Positions 1 to 11,069 of a stretch of 64,000 bases of DNA are shown piece after piece. Source of the stretch: Icerya purchasi (lineage: Eukaryota; Arthropoda; Insecta; Hemiptera; Monophlebidae); the NCBI GenBank assembly GCA_039619475.1, contig CM077115.1:507986815-508050814 (forward strand). Reading direction: 5' to 3'. A model generated the notes under the pieces. That model did not search any database and was not told where the DNA came from. It saw only the letters and a list, made by a program, of their open reading frames with translations. The number at the start of each line of letters is the position of its first letter. Positions within the stretch are counted from its first letter, which is position 1. A program made the translations under genes and the position numbers.

Positions 1-714
1 TGAAGTTACTTATTTTATAAATAATAAATAACCATCGAAAATGGACGGATGCTTTTTGAATTGTTCGCATTTTAAGGTCAAGCTAAAAATATTTTGTGGT
101 GTGCAAATAATTTCTGAATTTTACAATTAAACTTACGCATCGGCGAACGGCAACAATTTTATCAACAAACGCAGTCTTGCCCGGTATGTTTTTTTGTTTT
201 TTTTTTTTTTTTTCGTATTATTATTATTTCCGTCGGACAAAATAGGGGCTTAGTCATGCGTGCAAAGAATTAAGATACTAATGATTTTCGGAGAGCGGCC
301 AATTCGGAACGAGTTAACTTAAATAAAGGAACTATTCTCGCATCTGCCAAATGCAGTACAAAATGAACATATTCGATGGTCGATTAAATACAAGTTTACA
401 ACGTGTCTTCTCGGCTTATCGTCGTGCGTTTTCCGTCACATACTTTCTGCGGTCCAATATCGCAACGTGATATCAGCATTTTTCTGCGCCTGACAAGGCA
501 ACGTTTATCTTTTTTGCTATTGACAAGAAAGATAATGGAATGTCGGATGAATCAGTGTAATGGAATTTAACATTTCTTTAGCAGCGCAGAGGATTTAAGT
601 TTTGAAAATTTTCAGTTAAACGGAAGTTGCAGTTTTCCATATTTAACAGATATTTCGGAAAAAACTCAACTAACAGAGAAAGATTTTTACTTTTGTTTTT
701 CAATTCCTAATAGA
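1..714. other. Intergenic DNA, nothing recognised
   Basis: AT-rich sequence with a T tract near 187-213. I see no open reading frame of note, no repeat end and no RNA gene. It lies beyond the 3' end of the minus-strand LINE that follows. Confidence 0.6.
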
Positions 715-729
715 AATAATAATAATAAC

Positions 730-762
<33 letters not shown>
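715..762. repeat. (AAT)n microsatellite at LINE 3' end
   Basis: A run of AAT units with one AAC interruption. On the minus strand it reads (ATT)n and directly follows the ATTTG repeats that end the adjacent LINE. It could be part of the LINE tail or the microsatellite into which the LINE inserted; a matching tract lies at the other end of the element (6628-6672). Confidence 0.9.
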
Positions 763-1845
763 CAAATCAAATCAAATCAAATTTATTGTGACAAAAATAT
801 ATGTACAAACAAAGAAACAATATAAATTCCGCAAATGCGCATAGTTGCGCGAGTAGTGGGATTATTATTATAAGAAAAACTGAAAATACATTATTAATAC
901 ACATGAGCCAAACTTCGTCTATAAAAGGAGAGAAAGAAAGAAATAAAAAATAATTGAAAATTAACAAATTTAAAAGCCTAGTTTATTGTCAACTTCCACA
1001 AACGACTTCGGCCCATGTTCACAATATACTTATTATATACATGTAACGTTACATATGCTTTCGCCCATTGACCCCGGGAGCTCTTCAGTATATCAAGATT
1101 AATGTTACAGTTAAAAATTAAAAGATATAGATAATTTGAAGTCGAGAAGAAAGCGAAAAGAAAAAATGAGAGAAAAAAAATATCGGTAACCTTAAATGAT
1201 TATATATTAATAGTAATAATAAAAGTAATAGTAATATTGATAAAATGGCGAAAATAGTTATTAATAATAGTAATAATTGTAAGTTAAAGTGAAAAAGTTT
1301 ATAATTGCAAACACATGGTAAAATAATCAGAGAAAATAATCAGAGAAAGTTTACACAGTTATAAAATTTGAGTAATATTACTAATAGTGACGGTAAGTGT
1401 AAATATAAGTTTTTAAATTAACATTAAAGAAATTACGGAGATTGTGCTGTAATTATTAAAATAATTTAAAAATTAAAAATTAAGATTATGTAACTGTAAT
1501 TTGGCAGTGCTTATATGGTTTGGCAAGGATATAGGTATATGTTTGTTTAATTATATTACTTTAATTCAATGTGTATTTTACGGCAATTAATTTATAAATA
1601 TTTTAGATAACAAATACTAATTTCCATCATATTTTTCCAAAAATATAACTTAACTTGTGGGTGTTTAATTGTTAGTTAAATAGGTTATTAGATTTCATGT
1701 GAAATTGGTTCTTTTACCGTTATTAAACTATATCAGTTAGTGGAATTCGTTATATTGTCAAACTTTTCGAACAGTTTTTCCCTCTTCTACTTATTTATGT
1801 ACAACTCAGTCATTTGTTGGTATTGTGTATACTTTCGAGGGTATG
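763..1845 (-). other. LINE 3' UTR with conserved terminal motif
   Basis: About 1.08 kb downstream of the ORF2 stop without coding potential. Near its end (831-860) lies GCGC-N6-GCGC within a GCAAATGCGCA / GCGCGAGTAGTGG block, then ATTTG repeats at 763-785. The same block occurs at the 3' ends of other LINE tails here (about 6.7, 22.5, 36.5, 39.8, 41.4 and 50.8 kb). It is probably the signal bound by the reverse transcriptase to start target-primed synthesis. Confidence 0.7.
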
Positions 1846-3315
1846 TTAAAGAGTAAGTAATAAGTCTTGTAATGGTATGTCCGAAGTGATTGACTTAATC
1901 AAAGTTTTACGCAGATTTCTATTTTTATTCTGCTCTGAATTCAAATACATTTTTAAGAATTTTGGTAAGCGGTTAAATAGGACTGCACCTGTATATCTTG
2001 CTTGCGATCTTGCATGATATTTAAAGTAGGATGGCATGATAGCTTTCTCCGAGCCAGCGTCCCTTGTTACTCCGGGATATACAATTATATTAAATTTATT
2101 TTTATTTTTTAATACGTAAGTTAGTAGTTGAATGGTATATAATAGCCTGAAAGGTAATAGTTTAATTACGCCATCATTTCGAGGAGAGTAGGTTAGCTTT
2201 TTAATTAATGATTTCTGTAAGAAAGCTACAGGCGAAGTATGATACCTGGCTGCGTTCCCCCAGATTATTAAACCGTAAGACAGAGTAGATTGATATAAAG
2301 CTAGATACAATAACGTTAACTGAGATCGGCTGAAAAATTGTTCTAGGTAATAAAATAAATAATTTAACCTCCTTAATTTAGTGGTTAAGTATGTTAAATG
2401 ATTATTCCATGTTAATTTACAGTCAATGTGAATTCCTAGGTATTTAATCGTGTATGCTCTTTCTATAAAGATATTATTTTCCCAGGTTATACTGATGTTA
2501 TCCCATTTATTCTGTGGAAGGTTACTGTATACTAGGTATTTTGTTTTATTTACATTCAGGCTTATGCGATTTTTAACCATCCACTCATTTATTTTATTAA
2601 CATCTGATTGTATTAGTTGTTGTAATGTGTTTGGGAAACGTGAACTTACAGTCAGAACGGTATCATCTGCGTAACAGAAGATTTTGCCCTCAACGTTTAG
2701 CTCACATAAGTTATTTATATGAATTAAAAAGAGTAAAGGGCCTAATATGCTTCCCTGGGGTACGCCGAAACTTTGTATGGTGATGTCACTTGTTACATTG
2801 TTTATTTTTGTAACATACCTCCTGTCTGTTAGATATGAATGAAACCAGTTGTAGATGAAACCTCGGAAACCACACGCAAATAGTTTTTTTAACAATATGT
2901 TATGGTCAACAACATCAAATGCCTTAGCGAAATCAAAGTAAACCGCTGCAACTGAACGGCCAGAGTCCAAATTTTCAGCTATGTACGATATGTGGTCAAA
3001 TAACGCATCATCTGTACTTTTATTTTGTAGGAATCCGTATTGATTTTTACTGAAGAAGTTTATATAATTCAAATAGCTTAGCATTTTCACTTTGACACAT
3101 TTTTCAAATACTTTTGAGAAAGTAGATAACAAACAGATTGGTCTATAGTTCGACACTTCTGTAACGTCACCATTTTTATAAACGGGCGTAATTATTCCTA
3201 GCTTTAAAGCATGTGGAAACTTTCCCGATTTTATGGATTCATTAAATAAATAAGTTAATGGTGTTAAGAAAAAATCGATATTTTCTTTTATGAGAATGAT
3301 GGAAATGCCATCAAG
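1846..3315 (-). pseudogene. LINE ORF2, reverse transcriptase part
   Basis: The C-terminal part of ORF2. The frame is open from about 3315 to the stop at 1846; the first ATG is at 3156. Visible motifs in order: SNYRPICLL (RT block 1), a KAFDVVDH block carrying the first catalytic Asp, GVPQGSILGPLLF, the catalytic CYADDTVL at about residue 160 from that ATG, NVNKTKYLVY and IKYLGIHID. The thumb follows, and no RNase H domain or CCHC knuckle is present before the stop. It would copy the LINE RNA at the nick made by the endonuclease. It is out of frame with the endonuclease part by one base near 3312-3318, so the full protein cannot be made from this copy. The RT catalytic residues themselves are intact. 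Confidence 0.92.
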
Positions 3316-4682
3316 TCCAATGAGTGCTTATTAGGAAGAGATAATATTGCAGATTTTATGTCGTTTTTGGTAAAGTCTAGGAAAGCAAAGGAGTTTAGAT
3401 TTTGCTGAATCTCGACAAAGTCAATTGAACTTGGAATTAATTTACTAACCATTGTTTTTACAATGTCGGAAAAATAATTATTAAATTGATTAGAAACAAA
3501 TCGTTCATTGGCCTCGACGGGCAGTATTACGTTGTTTATTTTGATCTGTTTTAAGATTTGTTTTTTATTTCCAATAGTATTCTTAATAAGTGCCCAATAT
3601 TTTTTTGGATTGCTCTTGCAATCATCTAATTTTTTGGTGTAGAAGTCTTTTTTGGTTATCCTAATCAATTTTTGCAATTCCCTAGAAATTTGCTTGAACC
3701 GGACTAGCAGATTTGTATCATGTGGATATTTTTTTGTTAATTTGTACAATGAATTTTTTTCCGAAGATAATGCAATTAGTTCGTTTGTTATCCATTCAGA
3801 TCTTTTTCGTTGCGGTTTAAGTCTATAGGGCTGTCGTTTCGAGCGATTTAATATACCTTTTAGGGTTGAAATGAAATAGTCGAATTTTTCCTCAATAGAA
3901 ATAGTATCATTATATAATTCAGTTAACGAACTATTAGCCAGATTGTTTTTGAACATTACTTTATCAACAAAAGCTGAGGAGATATTATTTTTTGTCTTAT
4001 GATCACAGTCTATTTCTAAATTAGTTGATAAGATAGAATGATCCGAGAAAGTACAGGGGATGATTTCTGTTAATACCACTAGCTTTGTATATGGGTTACT
4101 GGTTCCGCGGACGAAGACGTGATCTAAACATGATGCATATGTACCTTGGTTTCGATGAAATGTGGCCTGATTTACAACACTACGGAAACCATACGTACTT
4201 AATAAATTTAGGTAGTTTATACTACTAACATTATCTAGTAAATTTATGTTTACATCTCCAGTAATTAGAGCTAATTCTTTAAGGGAATTAATCACCATAT
4301 CTAACTCGTTCAGGAAAGTATAGTGCGTTGAACTACAAAAACGGTATATACCGATAACTGACAAATACCTATTATGTAGCAATTTGACATTAAAACACAG
4401 AATGTTCCCAGTGGTAATCGATATATTAACGTCAGTAATTTCTACATATTCCCTTATGTAAACTAGTATACCACCTGAACGTTTATGTTCCCTACATTTT
4501 TCTCGGGTATAGTAACCTGGAATATTATAGCGTGATATTTCCTCCATAGTTAACCAAGTTTCAGTTAAGATTAAAATATCGTACTCTTTACCGGGCCCAT
4601 CTAAAAATATTAATAGCTCGTTAAAGTGAGCTCTCAAGCTTCTTACGTTTAAAGTGAGTATTTTAAGAGCGCTTATATCCAT
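3288..4682 (-). pseudogene. LINE ORF2, endonuclease part (frameshifted)
   Basis: The N-terminal part of ORF2. The ATG at 4682 is preceded in frame by a stop about 36 bases upstream, so it is the likely start. It has the exonuclease-endonuclease-phosphatase fold motifs: LTLNVRSLR (Asn12), TETWL (catalytic Glu41), a TGDVNINLL block with the Asp/Asn pair and SDHSIL near residue 215. These belong to the apurinic-like endonuclease that nicks the target to prime reverse transcription. Residues 250-440 are the linker region, with KDFYTKKLDDC and KKYWALIKNT as in other CR1/L2 elements. The frame then shifts at about 3312-3318 after LPNKHS and stops at 3288, while the neighbouring frame continues into the RT. 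A single-base change accounts for it. Confidence 0.92.
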
Positions 4683-5478
4683 GGTATTTAGAATTAAACA
4701 GAGAAGTTTTGCTTAAATTACATTAAAAAAAATACGAAAACAATTTTTCTAAATAGTATTGAATATAGTTATAAATTTTAGAAAGCTAATTATTTAATGT
4801 AGTGCCACTTATAGTACCAACAGAAGCTTGATGAGCAGTGATAAAGCCAACTAGCTAATGTAAAAGTTAACTTAATTATGAAATTGGTTTTTATAAGAGA
4901 TAGGGAATTTAGATTAATTAGCTTGTTAGAGTGTCTGTTAGGGCCTCGGAACTTAAGAGTAATAATATTGAGGTTAATATTATGACATAATATTTGCAGC
5001 TTGGTCAGATTACATAAAACAATATAAGCATATTTGTTATTGTTACATAAGCTTAATTCAATCATGGTATACATAAATGTAAAGATAAAAGATAGGGATT
5101 ATTGGAAATATATCGTACTATATTAAACGGTGGCTTACACAATAAAAGATAAGTATAGTTATTCGCAGGTTCACTCACGAACTGTAGGACGCCGTAAATA
5201 CTATAAAGTGTCACAGATAAAAACATTCTAAAAGTAAGTATATTATTATAAAGATGGAGAAAGGTACAAAACTTACAATAAGGATAAAAGCAAGATTGAG
5301 CATTAAAACTGAAATAATGAAGAGCATGGCAACCCAGTATTATGAGGGTAAACTTATTATAAATAAACATAAAAAAAGTTAAAATAAAAATAATAATGAT
5401 AAAAACAATACCCGTTTTCTGGTGCTTATACTTTAAAATGGAAATTAGGATAGAACTATTTACACTAAATACTGGTAG
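4683..5478 (-). other. Long inter-ORF region of the LINE
   Basis: 796 bp between ORF1 and ORF2, long for a LINE. It holds two small minus-strand open frames (5370-5062, 102 codons; 5074-4790, 94 codons) of AT-rich composition and no recognised domain. I cannot tell whether they mean anything. Confidence 0.6.
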
Positions 5479-6399
5479 TCATTTTGATGAATTTTTCAGC
5501 CCAGTGATTTGCTCAAACGATATGATCCTAAAAATTGGTGAACTTTCATCCTTCCGAGCGAGAATATTTCCTCCCCTCACCCAAACAAACTTCCATCCAA
5601 CAGATCGAAGGCTTCTGGCGGCCGTAAACAGTTTTGCGTTTGCAATTGTTAGGTGCTCGTTTACATATATTTGTGAATCACCAGCTAGGCCAATGTCTGC
5701 TAATTTCGGTCGTTTTTTACGACTGTTCTTTACTAGTTCCTCTTTAACAATTCTACGACAAAACTTAAAAATCACATTCGGGAACGCCTGATCCGGTGAC
5801 TTTGGTAGTCGATGGCAGGCGTCAATGTCTCTAGGATCGATGGAAGTATTCGTTGCTTGGCCGAGTTTGACCGCTAAATCGATCAAATTTTCGCCGGGCG
5901 CAGTCGGGATATTTGAAACAATTACGTTATTTCTTCTGGTATACTGTTCTAATTTGTCCACACGTGCAATCAGATCGGCATTTTCGCGGCGGAGAGCGCT
6001 GTTCTCCTCCGTTTTCGCTGTAATCACAGCCAGCACTTCCGTCATACGCGTATCGAATGACGCTTGCATTTCGAATATGCGCTCGTTCAGTGCTCGCAAC
6101 TCGCTGGTGATTTTCTGAAGCGCAGCAACATCATTCGCCGTACTATCGCTATCACTACGGGCAGGGGGGCAGTTGGTCTTATCTTTCTCTGCGGCACGAC
6201 AGTAAGTACATCGCCATCCCGCTTTGTTTGCTGCTGACATGCTAGTCCAAGTTTTAAGAGACACATTGCTACACCCATGATGTAGTGCGCGCTGACATCG
6301 GGGACAAGTGATGTATTCCCCGTCGGCCGGTAAGTCGAGAGAACATTTCGCACACACACAAACCATGACTACGAAATAATAGACGAAGGATTTTAACAA
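5479..6399 (-). CDS. LINE ORF1: PHD finger, coiled coil, FP-like domain
   Basis: An intact 306-codon reading frame, probably the RNA-binding ORF1 protein that packages LINE RNA. Domain order: a C4HC3 PHD-like zinc finger (Cys16, Cys19, Cys32, Cys35, His40, Cys43, Cys64, Cys67), a Ser/Asp-rich linker, a coiled coil at about residues 90-160 (ELRALNERIFEM, LRRENADLIARVDKLEQ), then an L1-like ORF1 core (YTRRNNVIVSNIP, DIDACHRLPK, NVIFKF) and a C-terminal FP25-like part (IYVNEHLT, WKFVWVRGGNILARK). Met12 (6366) sits just before the finger and may be the true start, since the first eleven residues are hydrophobic and unlike the rest. The gene is visibly richer in G and C than ORF2. PHD fingers in ORF1 are established for CR1-like LINEs. 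Confidence 0.88.
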   Translation of the reverse strand: MLKSFVYYFVVMVCVCAKCSLDLPADGEYITCPRCQRALHHGCSNVSLKTWTSMSAANKAGWRCTYCRAAEKDKTNCPPARSDSDSTANDVAALQKITSELRALNERIFEMQASFDTRMTEVLAVITAKTEENSALRRENADLIARVDKLEQYTRRNNVIVSNIPTAPGENLIDLAVKLGQATNTSIDPRDIDACHRLPKSPDQAFPNVIFKFCRRIVKEELVKNSRKKRPKLADIGLAGDSQIYVNEHLTIANAKLFTAARSLRSVGWKFVWVRGGNILARKDESSPIFRIISFEQITGLKNSSK

Positions 6400-6627
6400 A
6401 ATAGCTTACCGGTACAGCAAAATTTAACGCGGCGGCCCACGGTGAAAATCAATATGCAAAAAACGTTATAACTGTGGAACGGATAATGCTACGTAAATTC
6501 TGAAATTAGCACCGGAAAGAGCGTCACAAAAACTAATAGAAACCTTCAATTTTGAAACTCACGAGTCTTAAAGAAATATGAAATTTAAACTTTAAAAAGG
6601 AGCAAGCAAAACACGACTGAACACGAC
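6400..6627 (-). other. LINE 5' UTR
   Basis: 228 bp upstream of ORF1, starting abruptly after the (AAT)n tract; on the minus strand it begins GTCGTGTTCAGTCGTG. The abrupt start next to a microsatellite and the intact ORF1 suggest that the copy is full length. An internal promoter would be expected here, but I see no decisive motif. Confidence 0.6.

Positions 6628-6672
<45 letters not shown>
6628..6672. repeat. (AAT)n microsatellite
   Basis: Fifteen uninterrupted AAT units. The tract belongs to the 3' tail of the LINE remnant at 6673 and meets the 5' end of the full-length LINE at 6627. Confidence 0.95.
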
Positions 6673-6760
6673 TCAATTCAATTTATTTCTACAATACCGC
6701 AGATGCGCATAATTATTCGAGTAGTAGTGGTGTGTAAAAATTAACATGACAATAAAAAAT
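6673..6760 (-). mobile_element. LINE 3' tail remnant
   Basis: Read on the minus strand: a CACTACTACTCG block, ATGCGCATCTGCGG, then AATTGAATTG and (ATT)n. This matches the terminal block of the LINE at 763 but diverges quickly further in, so it is from a different family or an old copy. Only the tail is recognisable; how far it extends towards 7100 is not clear. Confidence 0.7.
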
Positions 6761-8404
6761 ATGAAAAACCTCTTAGATGATACATCTTAAAATTTAAATA
6801 GAAATATTCCGTGAAAACAAAGTGAAATAAATGAAATAAGTGCGTATAAAATAGTAGTTTACAGTAAGGTGATTTTTTCATAAACTGAAATAATTTTTCT
6901 TGAAAATCACGTGTAAAATATAACAAGGCGAATAAAAGTAATAAATGAAAAATAAAAAAAAGAAAATAATAATAATAATAATAATATGTAGTAAAATAAA
7001 TCTAATTAAAAAAGGTGCAATATAGTTTATACGGAGTACCAACGAAGACAGGGTTGCGTTTTGAATTAAAAAAAATGAATGAACCAAAACTTTATCGGGA
7101 CGTATATGCATTGCGGTTAGTTTTCATCTGATGTAGAATAATTGAGCCCCGTTGAAATTAATGAATGGGAAATATAATGAGATTCTAGTAGAGCGCTACG
7201 ATCGAATAATAATAACGAGGTTAATTTGTGTATAGAAAGCGAGTCTATTTGTCATTTATAAATTCGAATTTTCGACGGAATGCAATAATAAAATTCCGAG
7301 AAATGTATTCTCGATTTGTACAATCGGTTTCTTCTTACTGATAAATCTGAGAAGTGAGCCAAGTAAGAACAGAAGTGACAATGAGAGAATGGCAACAATG
7401 AATAAGGGAGCAAGAATAAACGGGCTGCATGATGTAAATGATAACGGGTATATTAAAGAAAGGAAGACTGCGGAATTTTATTGTCTGAGGGGATTAATTT
7501 CCACACATTAGCAGCGACGTGCTATTTTATAAGGTAGATAATGCGTAGGTCGGTTAAAAGAGAACTTTTATTTCTCGTTAATAAAATCTTACGCTATACT
7601 CTTGAAACTGTGCCATAACCGAACACGTTCCCTACTGCGCTCCCAAGTCGCTTGTATACCTTAAATTTGTCTCCTTCTTTCCGGTATGTGTTGCGTCATT
7701 GTTTCGGAGTTATGTTCATTAATCTTAGCCTCGACTTAATTATTATTTGGCTCACCTCTGGCAACCATTAAAAACCTTCTTAAATACTGCCCTTCGCCAC
7801 TCCTCTACAAAATTGCTCGCTTCCTAAACTCCTATCCGGTTACAACTATAATGACATATTACACGGCTCCGGTGTAATCGTGATAAATTACTCTAGAAAG
7901 AGATTGTACGGTTTCAAAACAGGTTGAAAAAATCGGTTTGTTTTTGTAATTTTTGAAACAGTTTCGTAGTTATTTATTAATAAAAAAAAAAAAAAAAAAA
8001 AGAAAAAAAAAGGGGGAAATAAACAGAAAATATCCTTCCTTCGTCGTATTCGTTAATTGTTATCATTAGCCTTGGACAGAATATAAAACTATAACTTAAA
8101 TATCGCAAGACTTTTAAAATCACTTTATATCAGGATCATTTCTAAGCGTATTCCAACCATGCTTTTTGATACGCTCTTTTACCGTAAAAGGGTCTCTATA
8201 TCCCTTTTAGAACTTTGCCACTTCGAAAACTGATTACATTATTTACTTGTTTCTCTCGGCCGTGTAATATTTTATGTTTACGTTCGAATTCCTCGATTTT
8301 TAACTTTTCTAATACTTAATAACTCTCCTTGGCCTGCTACTGCGGGTTTTAGTATGAATACGAAACTTTCCCCGATCTTTTAATTTTATACTAGCAGATT
8401 TCAA
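6761..8404. other. AT-rich DNA, nothing recognised
   Basis: Contains a short AAT run at 6966-6985 and an A tract at 7981-8010. No translated similarity to a known family was seen in any frame. Confidence 0.5.
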
Positions 8405-9133
8405 CTTTCAATGTAATTTGTTCTCCTCAGCGCTCCCCGCTGTCTTTATTGATTGGGGGCTCTGAGACTGGTTCCTATAAATCATAAGTTTAGTTTTTTT
8501 TTTTTTTTTTTTTGCATTAAGGGCTAATCTATTAGTACTTAGCCAGATGAGTATTTTATGTATATCCTTCTGTGTATTAATGATTGAAGTAGAACGGGAA
8601 AATATGAATAACCAAAACAATATCGTCAGCGTAGCAGAATATCCTACCGTTTACATGAAGGTTACATAAATCGTTAATATAAATTAAAAATAATTAAGGG
8701 CGCAGGATACTACTACCTTGTGAAACAGCATATGGCTGAGTTGGATATCTACCGTATAGGTTGTTAAATTTTGTAACGTTTTCCCTGTTAGTTAAAAGGG
8801 AGATTCGAACCAGTTGTATACAATAAAAAACCTCTGAAACCACAGTTGTGTATAATTTCTTTAGTAATATTTTGTGGTTTACAGTATCGAAGGCTTTACG
8901 AATATCCAAATAAACTGCAGCAACTGATTTTCCATGTTATAGATTTTCTTCGGATTTATAAGTGGTATGATCGAATATATGCATCGTCTGTCCTCTTTCC
9001 CGGAAGAAAACCATACTGATGTCGGCTGAACTAGTTCACGTCTAGTAAGAATTGTAGAACTCGTTTTTTCATACATTTCTCAAAAATTTTACTTATGCTG
9101 GAAGTGATACAGATCGGTCTATAATTTGATACC

Positions 9134-9182
<49 letters not shown>

Positions 9183-9660
9183 CTTCTTTATATTGAAGTG
9201 ATATAATTCCCACTTTTAAGATATCGGGAAAGTAGCCGGCATTTATTTATTCATTAAAGAGATATGGATAAAGGCTTAATGAAAAAGATTGTCTCTGACC
9301 AGTTTAGATGAAATATGGTCAGATTTTATTGGCAAAGATAAAATTGCATTCTTGATGTCGTCAATAGTAAAAAATTGATAAGCATGAAGGAGTTCTCACA
9401 GTTTTGCGATTCGCCTTCGCTGATGGAAGGAATGGAAGGGGTGCTGGGAAAGTGTTTTAACTAATTTCCCCCACGCTCTTGTTGAAATACTCATTAAAAG
9501 GTTCAGCAACTTTATGTTCATTACCGTTTGTATTAATCTTTTTGTTAAGCTTTTGATCGGATTGCCCGAGGGTATTCCGAACAACAGACCAGTAGTTTTT
9601 TTGCTTTGTCTTACATTTATTTAAAACATTCGTGAAAATAACCATCTCGAACAAGCAATT
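8405..9660 (-). pseudogene. Decayed CR1/L2-like LINE ORF2 fragment
   Basis: Broken minus-strand pieces keep the order of an ORF2 linker and RT. 9654-9457 has KCKTKQKNYWSVVRNTLG and FNEYFNKSVG, matching the linker of the full-length LINE at 3.3-4.7 kb. 9135-9031 has VSNYRPICITSSISKIFEK (RT block 1). 8909-8694 has DIRKAFDTVNHKILLKKL and a degraded AVSQGS block. 8620-8500 has the NRLALNAKKKK region of the RT. Several frameshifts, stops, an internal T tract (A tract on the minus strand) and a (TA)n expansion show it is long dead. It resembles the 1.8-4.7 kb element but is clearly diverged. Confidence 0.85.
9139..9179. repeat. (TA)n microsatellite inside dead LINE
   Basis: About twenty TA units lying just upstream (minus strand) of the VSNYRPI block of the LINE fragment, so it expanded within former coding sequence. 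Confidence 0.95.
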
Positions 9661-11055
9661 CTTTTGTGTGTATCTATATGTCTAATTGGTTTTTCGGAAA
9701 CGCCTCAAACAATTTCGATGAAATTCACGCATTAGCGAATTTTTTGGAATTTAAAAATCGATTTATGTCTTACTTTCTGAAAAATTACATTCAACAAGTT
9801 TAAACTCTTCAAACTCTACCATCGATTGAATCAAAAATCACTCGATAGAAAATAAACGTCTACATAATGTCCTAGAAATAGCTCTATCAATATCGTATAC
9901 TGCATTTACACCGATTGTTTGTGTTGCTTTTAATCTAATAAGACACCTGGATCAAAAACGACTCAGCGATAGTAGTTACATAACTATTTTTTAGTCTTTC
10001 GTGTGTTTACAGCGATAGCGGTTTTTTGGAAGAGGCATCGCCAGCCGAGGGCATTATTCAGCGCGTGTTTTCATTAGAATTATTTTTCTTCACTTATTCT
10101 ACGACAATTATTCCCTCAGTGTAGTTTTGTTATTTTCTGGATATCTTTTTTCTCAAGTAGGAACTTATTTTTATATTCTTTGCGCAGTAATTTCATAAAA
10201 TCTGATTTAATAATTTTCTAAACTATTTTTTTTCCATAGTTTTTTCTTTATTTTTTTTAATTGATTATGTGAAAAATGAAACTAAAAAGTGAAAGTACAC
10301 GTTAAGTGGCTGAGTTTTCATATTTCATATTGTTAACTGTTTGCGACTGATACACAAATTTAGGACAGATCCGAGTCACGTTGGTTATCCGCTTTCGTCG
10401 TATTTCTGTTCGGTATGTGTTTAAAGTGAAATTTTAAAAATTTATTTATTGATTTTCAAAAACCGCTAATGTTTGTCGGTATTTCTTTGTATCTCGCAGG
10501 CATTCTACTAAATGTAGCATGAGATATCCAAGTTCTTCTTCTTTCAGTTCCGTGACCGTTTTCAATCATAGTCTAATGGCAAGCTTCATTAATTTACTAT
10601 AGGCACCTCTATGATATATCCTTTGCTGTGTGTGGAACAATTCTTCAACACTACAACCTGTCTATTTCTGTAGGTTCTTGAACCAAGATAATCTGATCTC
10701 CAAGTTAAGTCATCATATCCCGTCGTTTGCTTGAATTATACCTTGTAAATCGCACTTTTCGTGCCGCAAATGAAAACAGTATATCTAGTTTTCGACAAAC
10801 GTGAGCAGTGTTCGATGATATAAGGTACTGCTGACCTGACTAATTGCTGAGGAATACAACGGCAACGTTTTAAGATTAAAATTTTATTTTTTAGCGGATC
10901 ACAAATCAAGGCAGACCAAAATCTCCAATATTCACTAGATATGTGGTCTTCAACTGAGCAGGGAACGGCAAGTTTTTAATGCGTTTATATCTTGTCATGT
11001 TAAGGTTCTTATAAAGAAAAATCGACATATATCATCAAATCTACGTAAACGGGGA
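9661..11055. other. AT-rich DNA, nothing firm
   Basis: No clear element. The part from about 10500 to 11050 has longer stretches free of stops on the minus strand, but I could not match them to a family. The LINE-like material only becomes clear after 11070. Confidence 0.4.
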
Positions 11056-11069
11056 ATCGATTAGACCAG

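Larger units (their letters stand above)
763..6627 (-). mobile_element. Near full-length CR1/L2-like LINE (about 5.9 kb)
   Basis: A non-LTR retrotransposon read on the minus strand: 5' UTR (6627-6400), ORF1 (6399-5479), a long inter-ORF region (5478-4683), ORF2 with apurinic-type endonuclease and reverse transcriptase (4682-1846) and a 1.1-kb 3' UTR ending in ATTTG repeats. ORF1 has a PHD-type zinc finger, known from CR1-like elements, and ORF2 has no RNase H or C-terminal zinc knuckle, which fits the CR1/L2/Kiri group of the Jockey superfamily. One frameshift in ORF2 makes it inactive as read, but the coding regions are otherwise open, so insertion was probably recent. (AAT)n tracts abut both ends. 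No further target-site duplication was seen. Confidence 0.88.

Noticed and set aside
2450..2674. Plus-strand frame inside the LINE RT
   Set aside because: Shadow of the minus-strand reverse transcriptase.
5396..6118. Plus-strand frames inside LINE ORF1
   Set aside because: Shadows of the ORF1 coding sequence.
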